Below, piece after piece: positions 1 through 10,633 of a stretch of 64,000 bases of DNA (position 1 is the first letter of the stretch; each line of letters opens with the position of its first letter). The notes beneath the pieces were generated by a model, which was not told the origin of the DNA, did no database searches, and saw only the letters and a program-made list of their open reading frames with translations. The stretch is from Mesorhizobium loti (GTDB taxonomy: Bacteria; Pseudomonadota; Alphaproteobacteria; Rhizobiales; Rhizobiaceae). The stretch is taken from positions 3,911,001-3,975,000 of the forward strand of contig CP050293.1 of NCBI GenBank assembly GCA_014189435.1, in the 5' to 3' direction. Both the position numbers and the translations under genes were made by a program.

Positions 1-206
1 ACGATCACCAGGCCGATGAAGAACAGCCACGGATTGGCGATGTTGTGGCCGAAGATCGGGAACGAGCCGCCCTTCAGGTACTCCATCAGGCAGACGCCGC
101 CAAAGGCGGTCACGAGCGCCCCTACCGATCCCAGGAAAGGCCACGGGCTCGGGTTGACGAGATGATAGTCATGCTGTGGTTTTGCGTGTGCGTGCGCGTC
201 TGCCAT
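1..206 (-). CDS. coxC: Cytochrome c oxidase subunit III, N-terminal part (runs off the window)
   Basis: The first 68 codons of a minus-strand gene are present and the rest lies before base 1. The start is His-rich (MADAHAHAKPQHDYHLV) and is followed by NPSPWPF and a first membrane helix, as is typical of subunit III of alphaproteobacterial aa3 oxidase. Subunit III is an integral inner-membrane protein that stabilises the CoxA/CoxB core. It follows ctaG on the same strand, which is the usual rhizobial order, so it is likely co-transcribed with it. Identity is secure from the N-terminus and context; nothing can be said about the C-terminus. Confidence 0.9.
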   Translation of the reverse strand, partial: MADAHAHAKPQHDYHLVNPSPWPFLGSVGALVTAFGGVCLMEYLKGGSFPIFGHNIANPWLFFIGLVI

Positions 207-207
207 A

Positions 208-840
208 TCAACCCCCGAGATTTGCTTCGGTATTCGAAATTGTCTTGCTATTGCCCTTGGCCGGCTCCGAGGAGGCGACCGGCTTGGTCTTCTCGACCGG
301 GAACATCGTGTAGGACAGAGTGATCGTCTTCACGTCCTTCAGTTCCGGCACGTTGACGATGTCGGGGTCCACATAGAACAGGACCGGCATGTCCAGCGTC
401 TCGCCCGGCTTCAGCGTCGTGTCGGTGAAACAGAAACACTCGACCTTGTTGAAGTAGGGGCCTGCCAGTTCCGGCTGCACATTGAAGGTGGCGCGGCCGG
501 TCACGGGGCGATCGAACTTGTTGGTGGCCTTGTAGTGGGCCTGCACCGTCTCGCCGATCTTCATGGTCATCGAGCGCTGAACCGGCTGGAAATCCCACGG
601 CACGCCGGCGATGTTGGCATCGAAGCGAACGGTGATCTCACGGTCGAGCACACGGCCGGCATACTGCTTCTCGGCACGTTGCGTCGTGCCGCCATAGCCT
701 GTCGCCTGGCAGAACATCTTGTAAAGCGGCACCGCGGCATAGGCCATGCCGATCATGCCGGTGAAAAAGGCAAGGCAGACAGCCGCGACGATGACGTTGC
801 CGTTCTTGCCCGTCGTCTTTTTGGGCGTCTCGACGCTCAT
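208..840 (-). CDS. ctaG: Cytochrome c oxidase assembly protein CtaG/Cox11
   Basis: This 210-residue protein has one N-terminal membrane helix (about residues 15-38) followed by the periplasmic Cox11 domain. The family inserts copper into the CuB centre of subunit I. The copper-binding CFCF motif is present after FNKVE, followed by the usual TDTTLKPGE stretch. The ATG at 840 overlaps the TGA of the upstream CoxF-like ORF by one base (TGATG), which points to translational coupling and rules out the longer upstream reading of this frame. It ends just before coxC. Length and motif agree with the family. Confidence 0.95.
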   Translation of the reverse strand: MSVETPKKTTGKNGNVIVAAVCLAFFTGMIGMAYAAVPLYKMFCQATGYGGTTQRAEKQYAGRVLDREITVRFDANIAGVPWDFQPVQRSMTMKIGETVQAHYKATNKFDRPVTGRATFNVQPELAGPYFNKVECFCFTDTTLKPGETLDMPVLFYVDPDIVNVPELKDVKTITLSYTMFPVEKTKPVASSEPAKGNSKTISNTEANLGG

Positions 841-1004
841 CACATCGTGCCCAGATTGTGGCCGAACTTCACGATCGTCGCGATGTAGAAAATGACGACC
901 AGCACAGCCAGCGCCACGCCGATGGCGACCGAACGGTTGCGTCTGGCTTTCCTCTGCCGCTCGGTGAGCGTGACCAGCTCGAGCTTTTCTTCGATCATGG
1001 TCAT
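840..1004 (-). CDS. Small CoxF-like membrane protein of the cytochrome oxidase cluster
   Basis: A 54-residue protein with a charged N-terminus rich in E, K and R and one membrane helix (about residues 27-47). It lies between ctaB and ctaG and overlaps both: ATGA with ctaB (1001-1004) and TGATG with ctaG. A short single-helix protein at this position in rhizobial cox clusters is often annotated as CoxF, an accessory or assembly factor. The identification rests on position, size and topology and not on a distinctive motif. Confidence 0.8.
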   Translation of the reverse strand: MTMIEEKLELVTLTERQRKARRNRSVAIGVALAVLVVIFYIATIVKFGHNLGTM

Positions 1005-1945
1005 GCTCCGCCCATGGCAAGCGCGCGCTCGACGACGCTGTCGGCAAGATAGGCGGCGAAAATGGCAAAGAGATAAAGCAGCGAATAGGCAAACAAGGCC
1101 TTGGCTGGTTTCATGACACGATCGTCGTCGGCCATGCCAAGCACTTTCCACGCGTACCAGACAAAACCGACCCCGAGCAGCGCAGCGGCCACGCCATAGA
1201 TCGGCGTGGTGTAGCCAAGCAGCCATGGCGCCACCCCGACCGGGGCCAGCACCAGCGCGTAAGCGAAGATCTGGCGGCGCGTCGAAGCGTGTCCGGCGAC
1301 GTTCGGCATCATCGGGATGCCGGCCTTTGCGTAATCTTCGGACTTGAACAGCGCCAGCGCCCAGAAATGCGGCGGCGTCCACAGGAAGATGATCAGGAAC
1401 AGGATCAGGCTTTCGAGGCTGACCGTTCCGGTCACCGCGGCCCAGCCAATGACCGGGGGAATGGCGCCGGCGGCACCGCCAATGACGATGTTCTGCGGCG
1501 TCCAGCGCTTCAGCCACATCGTGTAGACGACGGCATAGAAGAAGATGGTGAAGGCCAGCAGCGTCGCCGACAGCCAGTTGACCAGCACGCCGAGCGTCAT
1601 CACCGACAGCACCGACAGCACCAGACCGAAACTCAGCGCCTCGTGCGGCTGGATGCGACCGGCCGGGACCGGACGGCTGGCGGTCCTGGTCATCACCGCG
1701 TCGATGTCGGCGTCGTACCACATGTTGAGCGCGCCGGAGGCGCCAGCACCTATGGCAATAGCCAGGATGGCGATCACCGCCAGCAGCGGGTTGATGGTCA
1801 CCGGTGCGGCGACGAGACCGACAAAGGCGGTGAACACCACCAGCGACATGACGCGCGGCTTCAGCAGGGCGAAGAAATCGCCCGCCGTCGCTTCCGACAT
1901 GCGAAAGCCCGCTTCGTCAATCAATGGGTCGTCGACAAGGGCCAT
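1001..1945 (-). CDS. ctaB: Heme O synthase (protoheme IX farnesyltransferase)
   Basis: A 314-residue UbiA-superfamily prenyltransferase with about nine membrane helices. The first Asp-rich motif is [19 protein letters not shown], as in CtaB/COX10. The enzyme attaches a farnesyl group to heme b to give heme O, the precursor of heme a used by CoxA. The end overlaps the CoxF-like ORF by four bases. A terminator-like hairpin lies between coxA and this gene, so coxBA and ctaB to coxC may be separate transcripts or linked by partial readthrough. Confidence 0.96.
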   Translation of the reverse strand: MALVDDPLIDEAGFRMSEATAGDFFALLKPRVMSLVVFTAFVGLVAAPVTINPLLAVIAILAIAIGAGASGALNMWYDADIDAVMTRTASRPVPAGRIQPHEALSFGLVLSVLSVMTLGVLVNWLSATLLAFTIFFYAVVYTMWLKRWTPQNIVIGGAAGAIPPVIGWAAVTGTVSLESLILFLIIFLWTPPHFWALALFKSEDYAKAGIPMMPNVAGHASTRRQIFAYALVLAPVGVAPWLLGYTTPIYGVAAALLGVGFVWYAWKVLGMADDDRVMKPAKALFAYSLLYLFAIFAAYLADSVVERALAMGGA

Positions 1946-1975
1946 GCGTACTTAAGTCCATCATTCCGTTGGCCA

Positions 1976-1999
1976 AAACCGCCGGCGAACCGGCGGTTT
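1976..1999 (-). terminator. Terminator-like hairpin between coxA and ctaB
   Basis: AAACCGCCGG and CCGGCGGTTT form a perfect 10-bp stem around a 4-base loop. On the minus strand the stem is followed by a short T run (TTTT). It lies 21 bases past the coxA stop codon, so it fits an intrinsic terminator or attenuator that lowers transcription into ctaB. Confidence 0.7.
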
Positions 2000-2020
2000 C
2001 GTATTCGAGCGGGCAGCAGC

Positions 2021-3688
<1,668 letters not shown>

Positions 3689-3711
3689 CTAAATCTTGCT
3701 AACCCGCGGCA

Positions 3712-4620
3712 TCAGTTGCCGGCGGCCGCTACCTTGTTCTGGCTGTCGACCGCGGCCATCAGCGTCTTGTTGGCGCCCGGCAGATCGGTCTTGGCTGCCG
3801 CCAGCCAGGTCTTGAACTGCGCGTCGGAGACGACACGGATGGCGATCGGCATGAAGGCATGGTCCTTGCCGCAGAGCTGCGAGCACTGGCCGTAAAAAAT
3901 ACCTTCCTTCTCCGCCTTGAACCAGGTCTCGTTGGTGCGGCCCGGAACGGCGTCGATCTTGATGCCGAACGACGGCATGGCAAAAGAGTGGATCACGTCG
4001 GTTGCGGTGACGAGCACGCGGGTCATGGTGTTGACAGGGACCACCAGCTCGTTGTCGACGGCGAGCAGGCGCGGATAGACCTTGCGGTCCTCCTTGCCGG
4101 CGGCGGCGCGGTCGGTTTCCTGGAGGATCGCGGAGTTGAAGGAGAGCGTGTTCTCGGTCTGGTACTCGTAGTCCCAGTTCCACTGGTTGCCGGTCGCCTT
4201 CACGGTCAGCTTTGCTTCTTCCGGCGGCGTATACTGCGCGGTCAGCAGCTGGAACGAGGGAATTGCGAGGCAAAGCAGGATGACGACCGGGCCGACAGTC
4301 CAGATCACCTCGATCAGCGTGTTGTGGCTGGTCTTGGACGGAACCGGGTTCGCACTCGCGCGGAACCTGACGATGCAATAGGCGAGAAGAAGCAGCACCA
4401 AGATGGTGATCGGGACGATGAACCACATCGTGTAGTTCCCGAACCACTCGATCTGCCGCATCATGTCGGTCGCCGGCGCCTGGAAGGTTGTCTCCCAGTC
4501 CTTGGGCTGGTCGGCATGGGCGGATGCGCCGGCGAAAAACGTGATAGCGGCACAAGCACTTAGAAACTTGGCACTTGCTGGAACCTTGGCGTTTGCCAGG
4601 AAATTTCTCATCGCCCTCAT
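3712..4620 (-). CDS. coxB: Cytochrome c oxidase subunit II (CuA subunit)
   Basis: A 302-residue protein with an N-terminal signal sequence ending near AGASAHA, two membrane helices and a periplasmic cupredoxin domain. CuA ligands are visible: His211 (VIHSFAMPSF), Cys246 and Cys250 (CSQLC), His254 and Met257. It takes electrons from cytochrome c and passes them to CoxA. The frame is open up to 4728, but the ATG at 4620 is preceded by GGGAG and fits the signal peptide better; an ATG at 4611 is also possible. It is first in the oxidase cluster. Confidence 0.96.
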   Translation of the reverse strand: MRAMRNFLANAKVPASAKFLSACAAITFFAGASAHADQPKDWETTFQAPATDMMRQIEWFGNYTMWFIVPITILVLLLLAYCIVRFRASANPVPSKTSHNTLIEVIWTVGPVVILLCLAIPSFQLLTAQYTPPEEAKLTVKATGNQWNWDYEYQTENTLSFNSAILQETDRAAAGKEDRKVYPRLLAVDNELVVPVNTMTRVLVTATDVIHSFAMPSFGIKIDAVPGRTNETWFKAEKEGIFYGQCSQLCGKDHAFMPIAIRVVSDAQFKTWLAAAKTDLPGANKTLMAAVDSQNKVAAAGN

Positions 4621-4987
4621 CGTCTCCCAGTTCCTCGCGGCCGTACCATCGAGAATAACGAACAATGCCGGGACGGGAATCCCGACAGTCTCAAGGTGGT
4701 TCAAACCATACTCTTTTTCCCTCCGCAAGAAAGGAGCGGGCGAAACCGTGCGGCATTTTTGCGCGCAAGCCCGGATGTGCCTTTGATGGCAGCTGCGGCG
4801 ACCCCGAATCGCCTATGCTGGGTCAACGGTCACCTTCCTGCGGGCCGCGCGTGCCGAACGTCGCAATTCGGGCGAAATTGGCAGGGAAAAGCGCCGTATT
4901 GGCTTTTTCGGGGCAGACCGGCTGCGGTCTCGTCCTTTACTTGGCTTTGGCGCGGCTTAAAGTGCCGTGATTCGCAATGGAGCCGTC
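4621..4987. other. Intergenic region between divergent coxB and ialB-family genes
   Basis: A 367-base divergent spacer that must hold the promoters for the oxidase cluster (leftward) and the IalB-family gene (rightward). Short open frames cross it but none has a convincing ribosome binding site or recognisable product. I see no clear dyad or consensus promoter. Confidence 0.6.
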
Positions 4988-5545
4988 ATGATCCCTTGGC
5001 TTTCGAGAAACTCTCGGTTTTCGAGAAACTGGGCGAAGGTCATCTTTCTCGCCGCCCTGTCTGGTATCGGCTTGTTCGCGATCGGCCTGTCCGGCACGGC
5101 CAACGCCGCGCAACCGAGCGGCACGGTGCGCTCGACGCATGGCGCGTGGTCGATCATCTGCGACACGCCGGCCGGCGCCACGTCCGAACAATGCGTGATG
5201 ATGCAGAACGTCGTCGCCGAGGACCGTCCGGAGATGGGGCTGTCGGTCGTCGTGCTGCGCACCGCCGACAACAAGGCGGAGATCCTGCGCGTGCTGGCGC
5301 CGCTCGGCGTGCTTTTGCCCAACGGGCTCGGCCTCAATGTCGACGGCAAGGATATCGGCCGCGCCTATTTCGTGCGCTGCTTCCAGGATGGCTGCTATGC
5401 CGAAGTCATTCTCGAAAAGCCGCTGCTCGACACGCTGAAGACCGGCACGTCGGCCACCTTCATCGTCTTCCAGACCCCGGAAGAAGGCATCGGCATCCCG
5501 GTCGACCTCAAGGGCTTTGCCGACGGTTTCGCCGCACTGCCCTGA
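4988..5545 (+). CDS. Invasion-associated locus B (IalB) family secreted protein
   Basis: A 185-residue protein with a long basic N-terminal region, a hydrophobic signal segment (FLAALSGIGLFAIGL) and cleavage near ANAA. The mature part begins with the family signature HGAWSIICDTP and has paired cysteines (IICD, EQCVMM, VRCFQDGCYA). IalB was first linked to erythrocyte invasion in Bartonella; in rhizobia the family is common and its role is unclear, probably envelope-associated. The ATG at 4988 follows GGAG at good spacing; an ATG at 4967 is in frame but has a poorer site. The 5' end holds a local repeat of GAGAAACT. Confidence 0.9.
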   Translation: MIPWLSRNSRFSRNWAKVIFLAALSGIGLFAIGLSGTANAAQPSGTVRSTHGAWSIICDTPAGATSEQCVMMQNVVAEDRPEMGLSVVVLRTADNKAEILRVLAPLGVLLPNGLGLNVDGKDIGRAYFVRCFQDGCYAEVILEKPLLDTLKTGTSATFIVFQTPEEGIGIPVDLKGFADGFAALP

Positions 5546-5702
5546 CCGCTCGCCGACATCACGGACTTCACCAACCAGAAGTGGTGTCGACGACCTGTCG
5601 ACGAAGCGCATTTGTCTTCGCAATGCGGCGGGACGATTGTCTCGGCGCGCCTTCGCGCCTACATCGTGGCAAAGACCCATTCCTCCTGTGAACGGATGCG
5701 CC

Positions 5703-7115
5703 ATGAACAGCCTGATCGGCCAATTCGACATTTCAGACGATCGCATCAAGCAGATCGTCGCTGAGACCATCAACGGCGCCGACGACGGCGAGCTGTTCCT
5801 CGAATACAGCGAGAGCGAAGCGCTGATGTTCGACAATGGTCGCCTGAAGACGGCCAACTTCAACACCGACCAGGGATTTGGCCTGCGTGCCGTCGCCGGC
5901 GAAGCCAGTGGCTATGCCCATTCCAGCGACCTGTCCGAGGCCTCGCTGCTGCGCGCGGCCGACGCCGTTTCAACCGTCAAGGGTGGTTATTCCGGCACGC
6001 TTGCCGCCGCACCCGCCCGCACCAACCGCCATCTCTATGGCGAGGAGAACCCGATCCCCTCGCCTTCCTTCGAGGCCAAGGCAAAGCTGCTGCAGGAAAT
6101 CGACGCCTGGCTGCGCGCCGAGGATCCGCGCGTGCGCCAGGTTTCGGCGTCGCTCGCCGCCTCCTGGCAGCATGTCGAGATCGTGCGCGCCGACGGCCAA
6201 ATGGTGCGCGACATCCGCCCGCTGGTCCGCATCAACGTCTCCGTCGTCGTCGGGAATGGCGACCGCCAGGAGAGCGGCTCCTATGGCATGGGTGGCCGCA
6301 AGGCGTTTGGCGAATTCCTGGTTGAAGACAGCTGGAAGCACGCCGCCAAGGAGGCGCTCCGGCAAGCCCTGGTCAATCTCGAGGCCATACCGGCGCCGGC
6401 CGGCACCTTCGACATCGTGTTGTCGAGCGGCTGGCCGGGCGTCATGCTGCACGAGGCCGTCGGCCATGGGCTGGAGGGTGATTTCAACCGCAAGAAGACC
6501 TCCGCCTTTGCTGGCCTGCTGGGCCAGCAGGTCGCCGCCAAGGGCGTCACGGTGGTCGACGACGGCACCATGCCCGAGCGGCGCGGCTCACTCACCGTCG
6601 ACGACGAAGGCACGCCTTCGGCCCGCAACGTGCTGATCGAAGACGGCAAACTGGTCGGCTACATGCAGGATCGCCAGAACGCCCGGCTGATGGGCATGCA
6701 GGCCACCGGCAATGGCCGGCGTGAAGGCTATGCGCACCAGCCGATGCCGCGCATGACCAACACCTACATGACATCAGGCGACATGGAGCCGGACGAAATC
6801 ATCGCCTCGGTCAAGAACGGCATCTATGCCGTCTCCTTCGGCGGCGGCCAGGTCGACATCACCTCGGGAAAATTCGTGTTCGGCTGCACCGAGGCCTACA
6901 TGATCGAGAATGGCAAGGTGACGCAGCCGATCAAGGGCGCGATGCTGATCGGCAACGGGCCGGACGCCATGCACCGCGTTTCAATGATCGGCAACGACAT
7001 GAAGCTCGACACCGGCATCGGCATGTGCGGCAAGGCCGGACAGGGCGTGCCGGTCGGCGTCGGCCAGCCGCATCTGCGCATGAACCAGATGACGGTGGGC
7101 GGTACGCGGGTCTGA
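5703..7115 (+). CDS. tldD: Metalloprotease TldD
   Basis: A 470-residue TldD/PmbA family protein. The zinc motif HEAVGH is at residues 250-255 with the conserved GLEGDFNRK after it, and the C-terminus has the expected GKAGQGVPVGVG stretch. TldD works with TldE/PmbA in a heterodimer that degrades unfolded peptides and processes modified peptides; no tldE lies in this window. The longer frame upstream overlaps the ialB-family gene and is not used. The gene is intact. Confidence 0.96.
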   Translation: MNSLIGQFDISDDRIKQIVAETINGADDGELFLEYSESEALMFDNGRLKTANFNTDQGFGLRAVAGEASGYAHSSDLSEASLLRAADAVSTVKGGYSGTLAAAPARTNRHLYGEENPIPSPSFEAKAKLLQEIDAWLRAEDPRVRQVSASLAASWQHVEIVRADGQMVRDIRPLVRINVSVVVGNGDRQESGSYGMGGRKAFGEFLVEDSWKHAAKEALRQALVNLEAIPAPAGTFDIVLSSGWPGVMLHEAVGHGLEGDFNRKKTSAFAGLLGQQVAAKGVTVVDDGTMPERRGSLTVDDEGTPSARNVLIEDGKLVGYMQDRQNARLMGMQATGNGRREGYAHQPMPRMTNTYMTSGDMEPDEIIASVKNGIYAVSFGGGQVDITSGKFVFGCTEAYMIENGKVTQPIKGAMLIGNGPDAMHRVSMIGNDMKLDTGIGMCGKAGQGVPVGVGQPHLRMNQMTVGGTRV

Positions 7116-7119
7116 TGCG

Positions 7120-7311
7120 ATGGCCACTGGAGAAAAATCCGTTGCCTCCAGTTCAACCGACGATCAGGTCACACGGCCTGCTCCGGTCTTTCCCCCAACG
7201 CGACCCGAGGATGTGTTCGGGTCGCTGCCCAACAGAGGCAAGTCGAAAACATTGAGAGAAATGGAACCGGGCGTGCTCGCGGAAGCACGGCGTCGCCAAA
7301 CCAGCGAATGA
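7120..7311 (+). CDS. Small hypothetical protein after tldD
   Basis: A 63-residue frame starting four bases after the tldD stop and ending one base before the convergent methyltransferase gene. It is polar, rich in Ser, Pro and Arg, without a signal peptide or membrane segment, and contains RPEDVFGSLPNRGKSKTL. There is no clear Shine-Dalgarno site, so translation would depend on coupling with tldD. I do not recognise the family. Its exact fit between two genes supports it being real, but it could be chance. Confidence 0.45.
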   Translation: MATGEKSVASSSTDDQVTRPAPVFPPTRPEDVFGSLPNRGKSKTLREMEPGVLAEARRRQTSE

Positions 7312-7312
7312 T

Positions 7313-8554
7313 CTACCGCCTCTTCTTCGGCTTCTCCAGCAGCGCCACTGCCTCGACATGCGGCGACCACAGGAACTGGTCGATCGGCGTCACGCTTTTC
7401 AGTGTGTATCCGCCGTCGATGAGGATGCGCAGGTCGCGCGCGAGCGTCACTGGATTGCAGGACACCGCGGCGACGTACGGCACATCCGAGCGGGCGATCT
7501 GCTTCGACTGGTCTTCGGCGCCCGCGCGCGGCGGATCGAACACCACACCGTCGAAGGCATTCAATTCCTTGAACGTCAGCGGCCGCCGGAACAGGTCGCG
7601 GCGTTCGCCCGTCACCCGCTTCAGGCCTGTGGCGAAGCGTGATCCCCGGTCGAGCGCCGAAAGGGCCGCCGCGTCACCTTCCACCGCATGGACTTCCGAT
7701 TTCATTGCCAGCCTCAAGGCGAAGCTGCCGCAACCGGCGAAAAGATCCGCCACCTTCTTGGCGCGCTTGAGATGTCCGCCAACAATATCGGCCATTGCCT
7801 GTTCCGCGGCCTCGGTTGCCTGCAGGAAGGCGCCCGGCGGAATGGCAACGGCAACGCCGCCGAACGTGACCACCGGCTTTTTGGGTTCGATGACGATCTC
7901 GTCATCGATCGAAAGCCGGGCAAGTCCCTGAGCCATGACGAAGTTCGAGGCGACCCGACGCTGGTTCTCACCAAGTTTGCCCGACTCATAGACCGCGACA
8001 TCAAGGCCTGAGCCGGTCACGGTGACCGCCATCCGGAACGATTTGGTGGTGGCGCAGACCAATATGGCGAGCGCCTTCAACCGATCGAGCGAAGCGACGA
8101 TCTCCGGCAGCGAAATCGGGCATTCCTCGATCGAGATGATTTCCGGCGACAGATGGCGATGGAAGCCGAGCAGCATGCCTGTATCGGTGCGCCGGGCGGC
8201 CAGCACGACACGGCGGCGCGTCTGCGGCGCACAAGCGACCAGTTCGCCAATCTCGCAATCGATGCCTTTGCCCTTCAGGGTGTGCGCCACCTTTTCGCGT
8301 TTCCACTGGCGATAGGCTTCGGCCTCGAAATGCTGGAGCGCGCAACCGCCGCATTCGGTGAAATGCCGGCAGGCGGGATCGATGCGCAGCGACGAGGCTT
8401 CCAGCACCGCCATCAGCATGGCGCGATCCCGTTCGCGCGCGGCGGTGACCGTTTCGCCGGGCAGCGTGAAGGGAATGAACAGATCGCCTGTCTCGGTCTC
8501 GGCGATGCCGTCGCCCTGGGCGCCAAGTTTCCTGATGCTGAAGCGCGCGCTCAT
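7313..8554 (-). CDS. Class I SAM-dependent RNA methyltransferase (TrmA/RlmD family)
   Basis: A 413-residue RNA 5-methyluridine methyltransferase-like protein. An N-terminal TRAM-like segment is followed by an iron-sulphur cluster motif (CRHFTECGGC), a SAM-binding fold with DLFAGCGSFALRLA, the VFDPPRAG motif and the catalytic SCNPVTLARD with its nucleophilic cysteine. The family methylates uridines in 23S rRNA or tRNA; the exact target cannot be assigned from sequence alone. The ATG at 8554 overlaps the tlyA stop codon by four bases (ATGA), indicating coupled translation. Confidence 0.92.
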   Translation of the reverse strand: MSARFSIRKLGAQGDGIAETETGDLFIPFTLPGETVTAARERDRAMLMAVLEASSLRIDPACRHFTECGGCALQHFEAEAYRQWKREKVAHTLKGKGIDCEIGELVACAPQTRRRVVLAARRTDTGMLLGFHRHLSPEIISIEECPISLPEIVASLDRLKALAILVCATTKSFRMAVTVTGSGLDVAVYESGKLGENQRRVASNFVMAQGLARLSIDDEIVIEPKKPVVTFGGVAVAIPPGAFLQATEAAEQAMADIVGGHLKRAKKVADLFAGCGSFALRLAMKSEVHAVEGDAAALSALDRGSRFATGLKRVTGERRDLFRRPLTFKELNAFDGVVFDPPRAGAEDQSKQIARSDVPYVAAVSCNPVTLARDLRILIDGGYTLKSVTPIDQFLWSPHVEAVALLEKPKKRR

Positions 8555-9315
8555 CGATCCTTGATCCCACCGAGCAGGAATTCGCGATTGCCGTCGCCGC
8601 CCTCGATCGGCGACAAATGCAGCCCGAGCGAGCGCCAGCCGGGAACGGCGTCCAGCCAATCCTGCAGCAGGCCGGCGACACGGGAGGCGTCGAAGGGGTC
8701 TTTCAACAGACCACCCTTGCCGATCGCTTCGCGACCAGCCTCGAATTGCGGCTTGACCAGAAACATGGCCTTGGCGCCGGCCTTCGCAAGGCCAAGCGCC
8801 GGTGGCATCGCCAGTTTCAGCGAAATGAAGCTGACATCAGACACGATGAAATCCGGAATACGACCGCTGAGATCGGCGGCTGTGAGATCGCGGGCGTTCA
8901 GGCCCTCGATAACCGTCACACGCGGGTCCTGGCCGACATCAGGATGTATCTGGCCATGCCCGACATCGATGGCGGTGACATGAGCCGCACCACGTTCGAG
9001 CAGAACCTGGGTAAAGCCGCCGGTCGAGGCGCCGACGTCGAGCGCCTCGCAGCCGGCAGGGTCGAGGCCGAAATGGTCGAGCCCGCCGATCAGCTTGAGC
9101 GCTGCGCGCGACACATAGCCCTGCGCAGGATCATCTATGGTAACAAGGCATTGCGGCAAAACACTCTGGCCGGGCTTGCGGGCGAGGACACCGTCAACCG
9201 TCACCGTGCCGCGTTCGACCGCGTCGCGGGCACGCGAGCGGCTGGCAAACAGCCCGCGCTGGACGAGCAGGTCGTCGAGCCGCTGGCGTGTGCTGGCTGG
9301 CAGAGGCGAATTCAT
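8551..9315 (-). CDS. tlyA: TlyA family rRNA 2'-O-methyltransferase / putative hemolysin
   Basis: A 254-residue protein with an N-terminal S4 RNA-binding domain (RLDDLLVQRGLFASRSRARDAV) and an FtsJ-like methyltransferase domain with the SAM motif LDVGASTGGFTQVLLERGA. In other bacteria TlyA 2'-O-methylates cytidines in 16S and 23S rRNA; the hemolysin name is historical. In many rhizobia tlyA directly follows dxs. Here dxs is about 3 kb away with four genes between them or opposed to them. It is coupled to the downstream RNA methyltransferase. Confidence 0.94.
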   Translation of the reverse strand: MNSPLPASTRQRLDDLLVQRGLFASRSRARDAVERGTVTVDGVLARKPGQSVLPQCLVTIDDPAQGYVSRAALKLIGGLDHFGLDPAGCEALDVGASTGGFTQVLLERGAAHVTAIDVGHGQIHPDVGQDPRVTVIEGLNARDLTAADLSGRIPDFIVSDVSFISLKLAMPPALGLAKAGAKAMFLVKPQFEAGREAIGKGGLLKDPFDASRVAGLLQDWLDAVPGWRSLGLHLSPIEGGDGNREFLLGGIKDR

Positions 9316-9631
9316 CGGCCTTCATGGCGAAAGCCGACGACGATAGCAAGGGCGCCAGCCGCGCATTGAGGGGCGTTCGTCTCCATCCCTACCACCGTAC
9401 CCAGAATTGGGCCTAAGACTATGGTGAGTGTCCCTGTCACGCCCACCATCCTTTGAAAAATACACTTGTTGAGGCGCGTGATTTCCGAAGCACGCGGCGT
9501 CGTCGTTTGCGGACCAGTGCCCTGAAATTCCATGAATATCATGAATTGTTAACCTATTTTCGTCGCATTTGCTTGAGGACTAACTGTTATGACTGCGACA
9601 GCCCGCAAAACGGGAGGAAGAGGCGTCAATC
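9316..9631. other. Intergenic region between tlyA and the fatty acid hydroxylase gene
   Basis: A 316-base divergent spacer. The part next to the hydroxylase gene (about 9525-9590) is richer in A and T than its surroundings and is a plausible promoter zone. A minus-strand open frame at 9312-9542 has no ribosome binding site or family resemblance and is not called. Confidence 0.55.
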
Positions 9632-10633
9632 TTGGAAATGGCCAGCGACATCGTCTACAAGGTGCTTGACCGGATTTCCGGCGCCGGCCTGCTGGCGACC
9701 GGACTTCTGTTGCTGACCGCTCTGGTCAGCGCCCTCGTCGCCTATTGGCGCACGGTCGAGAAAAAGAGCTGGAAAGAATTCTTCGAATTCGCGGTCCCGC
9801 ACGAGGTGATCACTCATCCCTCGGCGAGGGCCGACCTGTTGTTCTGGGTGACGAGGAAGGCCCTGATGCCATTCCTCATGCTGCCTGCCGGCATCGTCTT
9901 CGTCAGCGCCGTCGGCTATGCGACGAACTGGCTGCTGTCGACGCTCCTTGCGATCCAGCCACCCCTGATCGCGGGCCCGGCAGGGCCGGTGACGGTGACC
10001 GTCTTCACTGTCACCATGCTGCTCGCCTACGACATCTCGTATTATCTCTATCACGTCGCCCAACACCGCTATCCGGTGCTCTGGGAACTGCACAAGGTGC
10101 ACCATTCGGCCGAGGTGATGGTCGGCATCACCAAGGACCGTGTCCACCCGCTCGACGAATTGATGAACCGGGCCTGGGACGGCGTCATTCCCGGCATCTG
10201 CTTCGGCATCTGGTCGCTGGTGTCGCTGAACCTCGTTGAGCTGACGGTCTTCGGCGTCAACGTCTACATCATACGCAACATCCTGATGATGGATTTCGTC
10301 AGGCACACGCATTTCAAGATCTCGTTTGGGCCGCTGAACAACCTGATCCTGTGCCCGCACTGGCATCAGTTGCACCACAGCACGGACCCGCGCCACTATG
10401 ACAAAAACTTCGGGCTGCTCTTCTCGTTCTGGGATCGGCTGTTTGGAACTCTATGCGTTCCCAGGCCCGACGAGGACTTCAAATTCGGGTTGATCGAGCG
10501 CAACGTGCGCGACTATCAGTCGCTCGCAGGCCTCTATATCATGCCGCTGAAGCGGATGTGGTGGCAGATCGCCAAACAGTTCCGAACCGACAAGCCCCAG
10601 CCACAACAATCGTCGCAAAGGGCCAAGCCTTGA
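9632..10633 (+). CDS. Sterol desaturase / fatty acid hydroxylase superfamily membrane protein
   Basis: A 333-residue integral membrane protein with about five helices and the diiron histidine clusters of the family: HVAQH, HKVHHS, HTHF and HQLHHS. Such enzymes hydroxylate or desaturate lipids (fatty acyl chains, ornithine lipids, carotenoids, sterols) using oxygen. The substrate cannot be assigned here. The TTG at 9632 lies 8 bases after AGAGG; an in-frame ATG at 9638 is the alternative. The stop codon overlaps the TTG start of the next gene (TTGA), so the two are probably translated together and may act on one lipid. Confidence 0.88.
   Translation: MEMASDIVYKVLDRISGAGLLATGLLLLTALVSALVAYWRTVEKKSWKEFFEFAVPHEVITHPSARADLLFWVTRKALMPFLMLPAGIVFVSAVGYATNWLLSTLLAIQPPLIAGPAGPVTVTVFTVTMLLAYDISYYLYHVAQHRYPVLWELHKVHHSAEVMVGITKDRVHPLDELMNRAWDGVIPGICFGIWSLVSLNLVELTVFGVNVYIIRNILMMDFVRHTHFKISFGPLNNLILCPHWHQLHHSTDPRHYDKNFGLLFSFWDRLFGTLCVPRPDEDFKFGLIERNVRDYQSLAGLYIMPLKRMWWQIAKQFRTDKPQPQQSSQRAKP

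Noticed and set aside
9312..9542. A 76-codon minus-strand frame upstream of tlyA
   Set aside because: No ribosome site, no family likeness, and it overlaps the tlyA start; judged non-coding.
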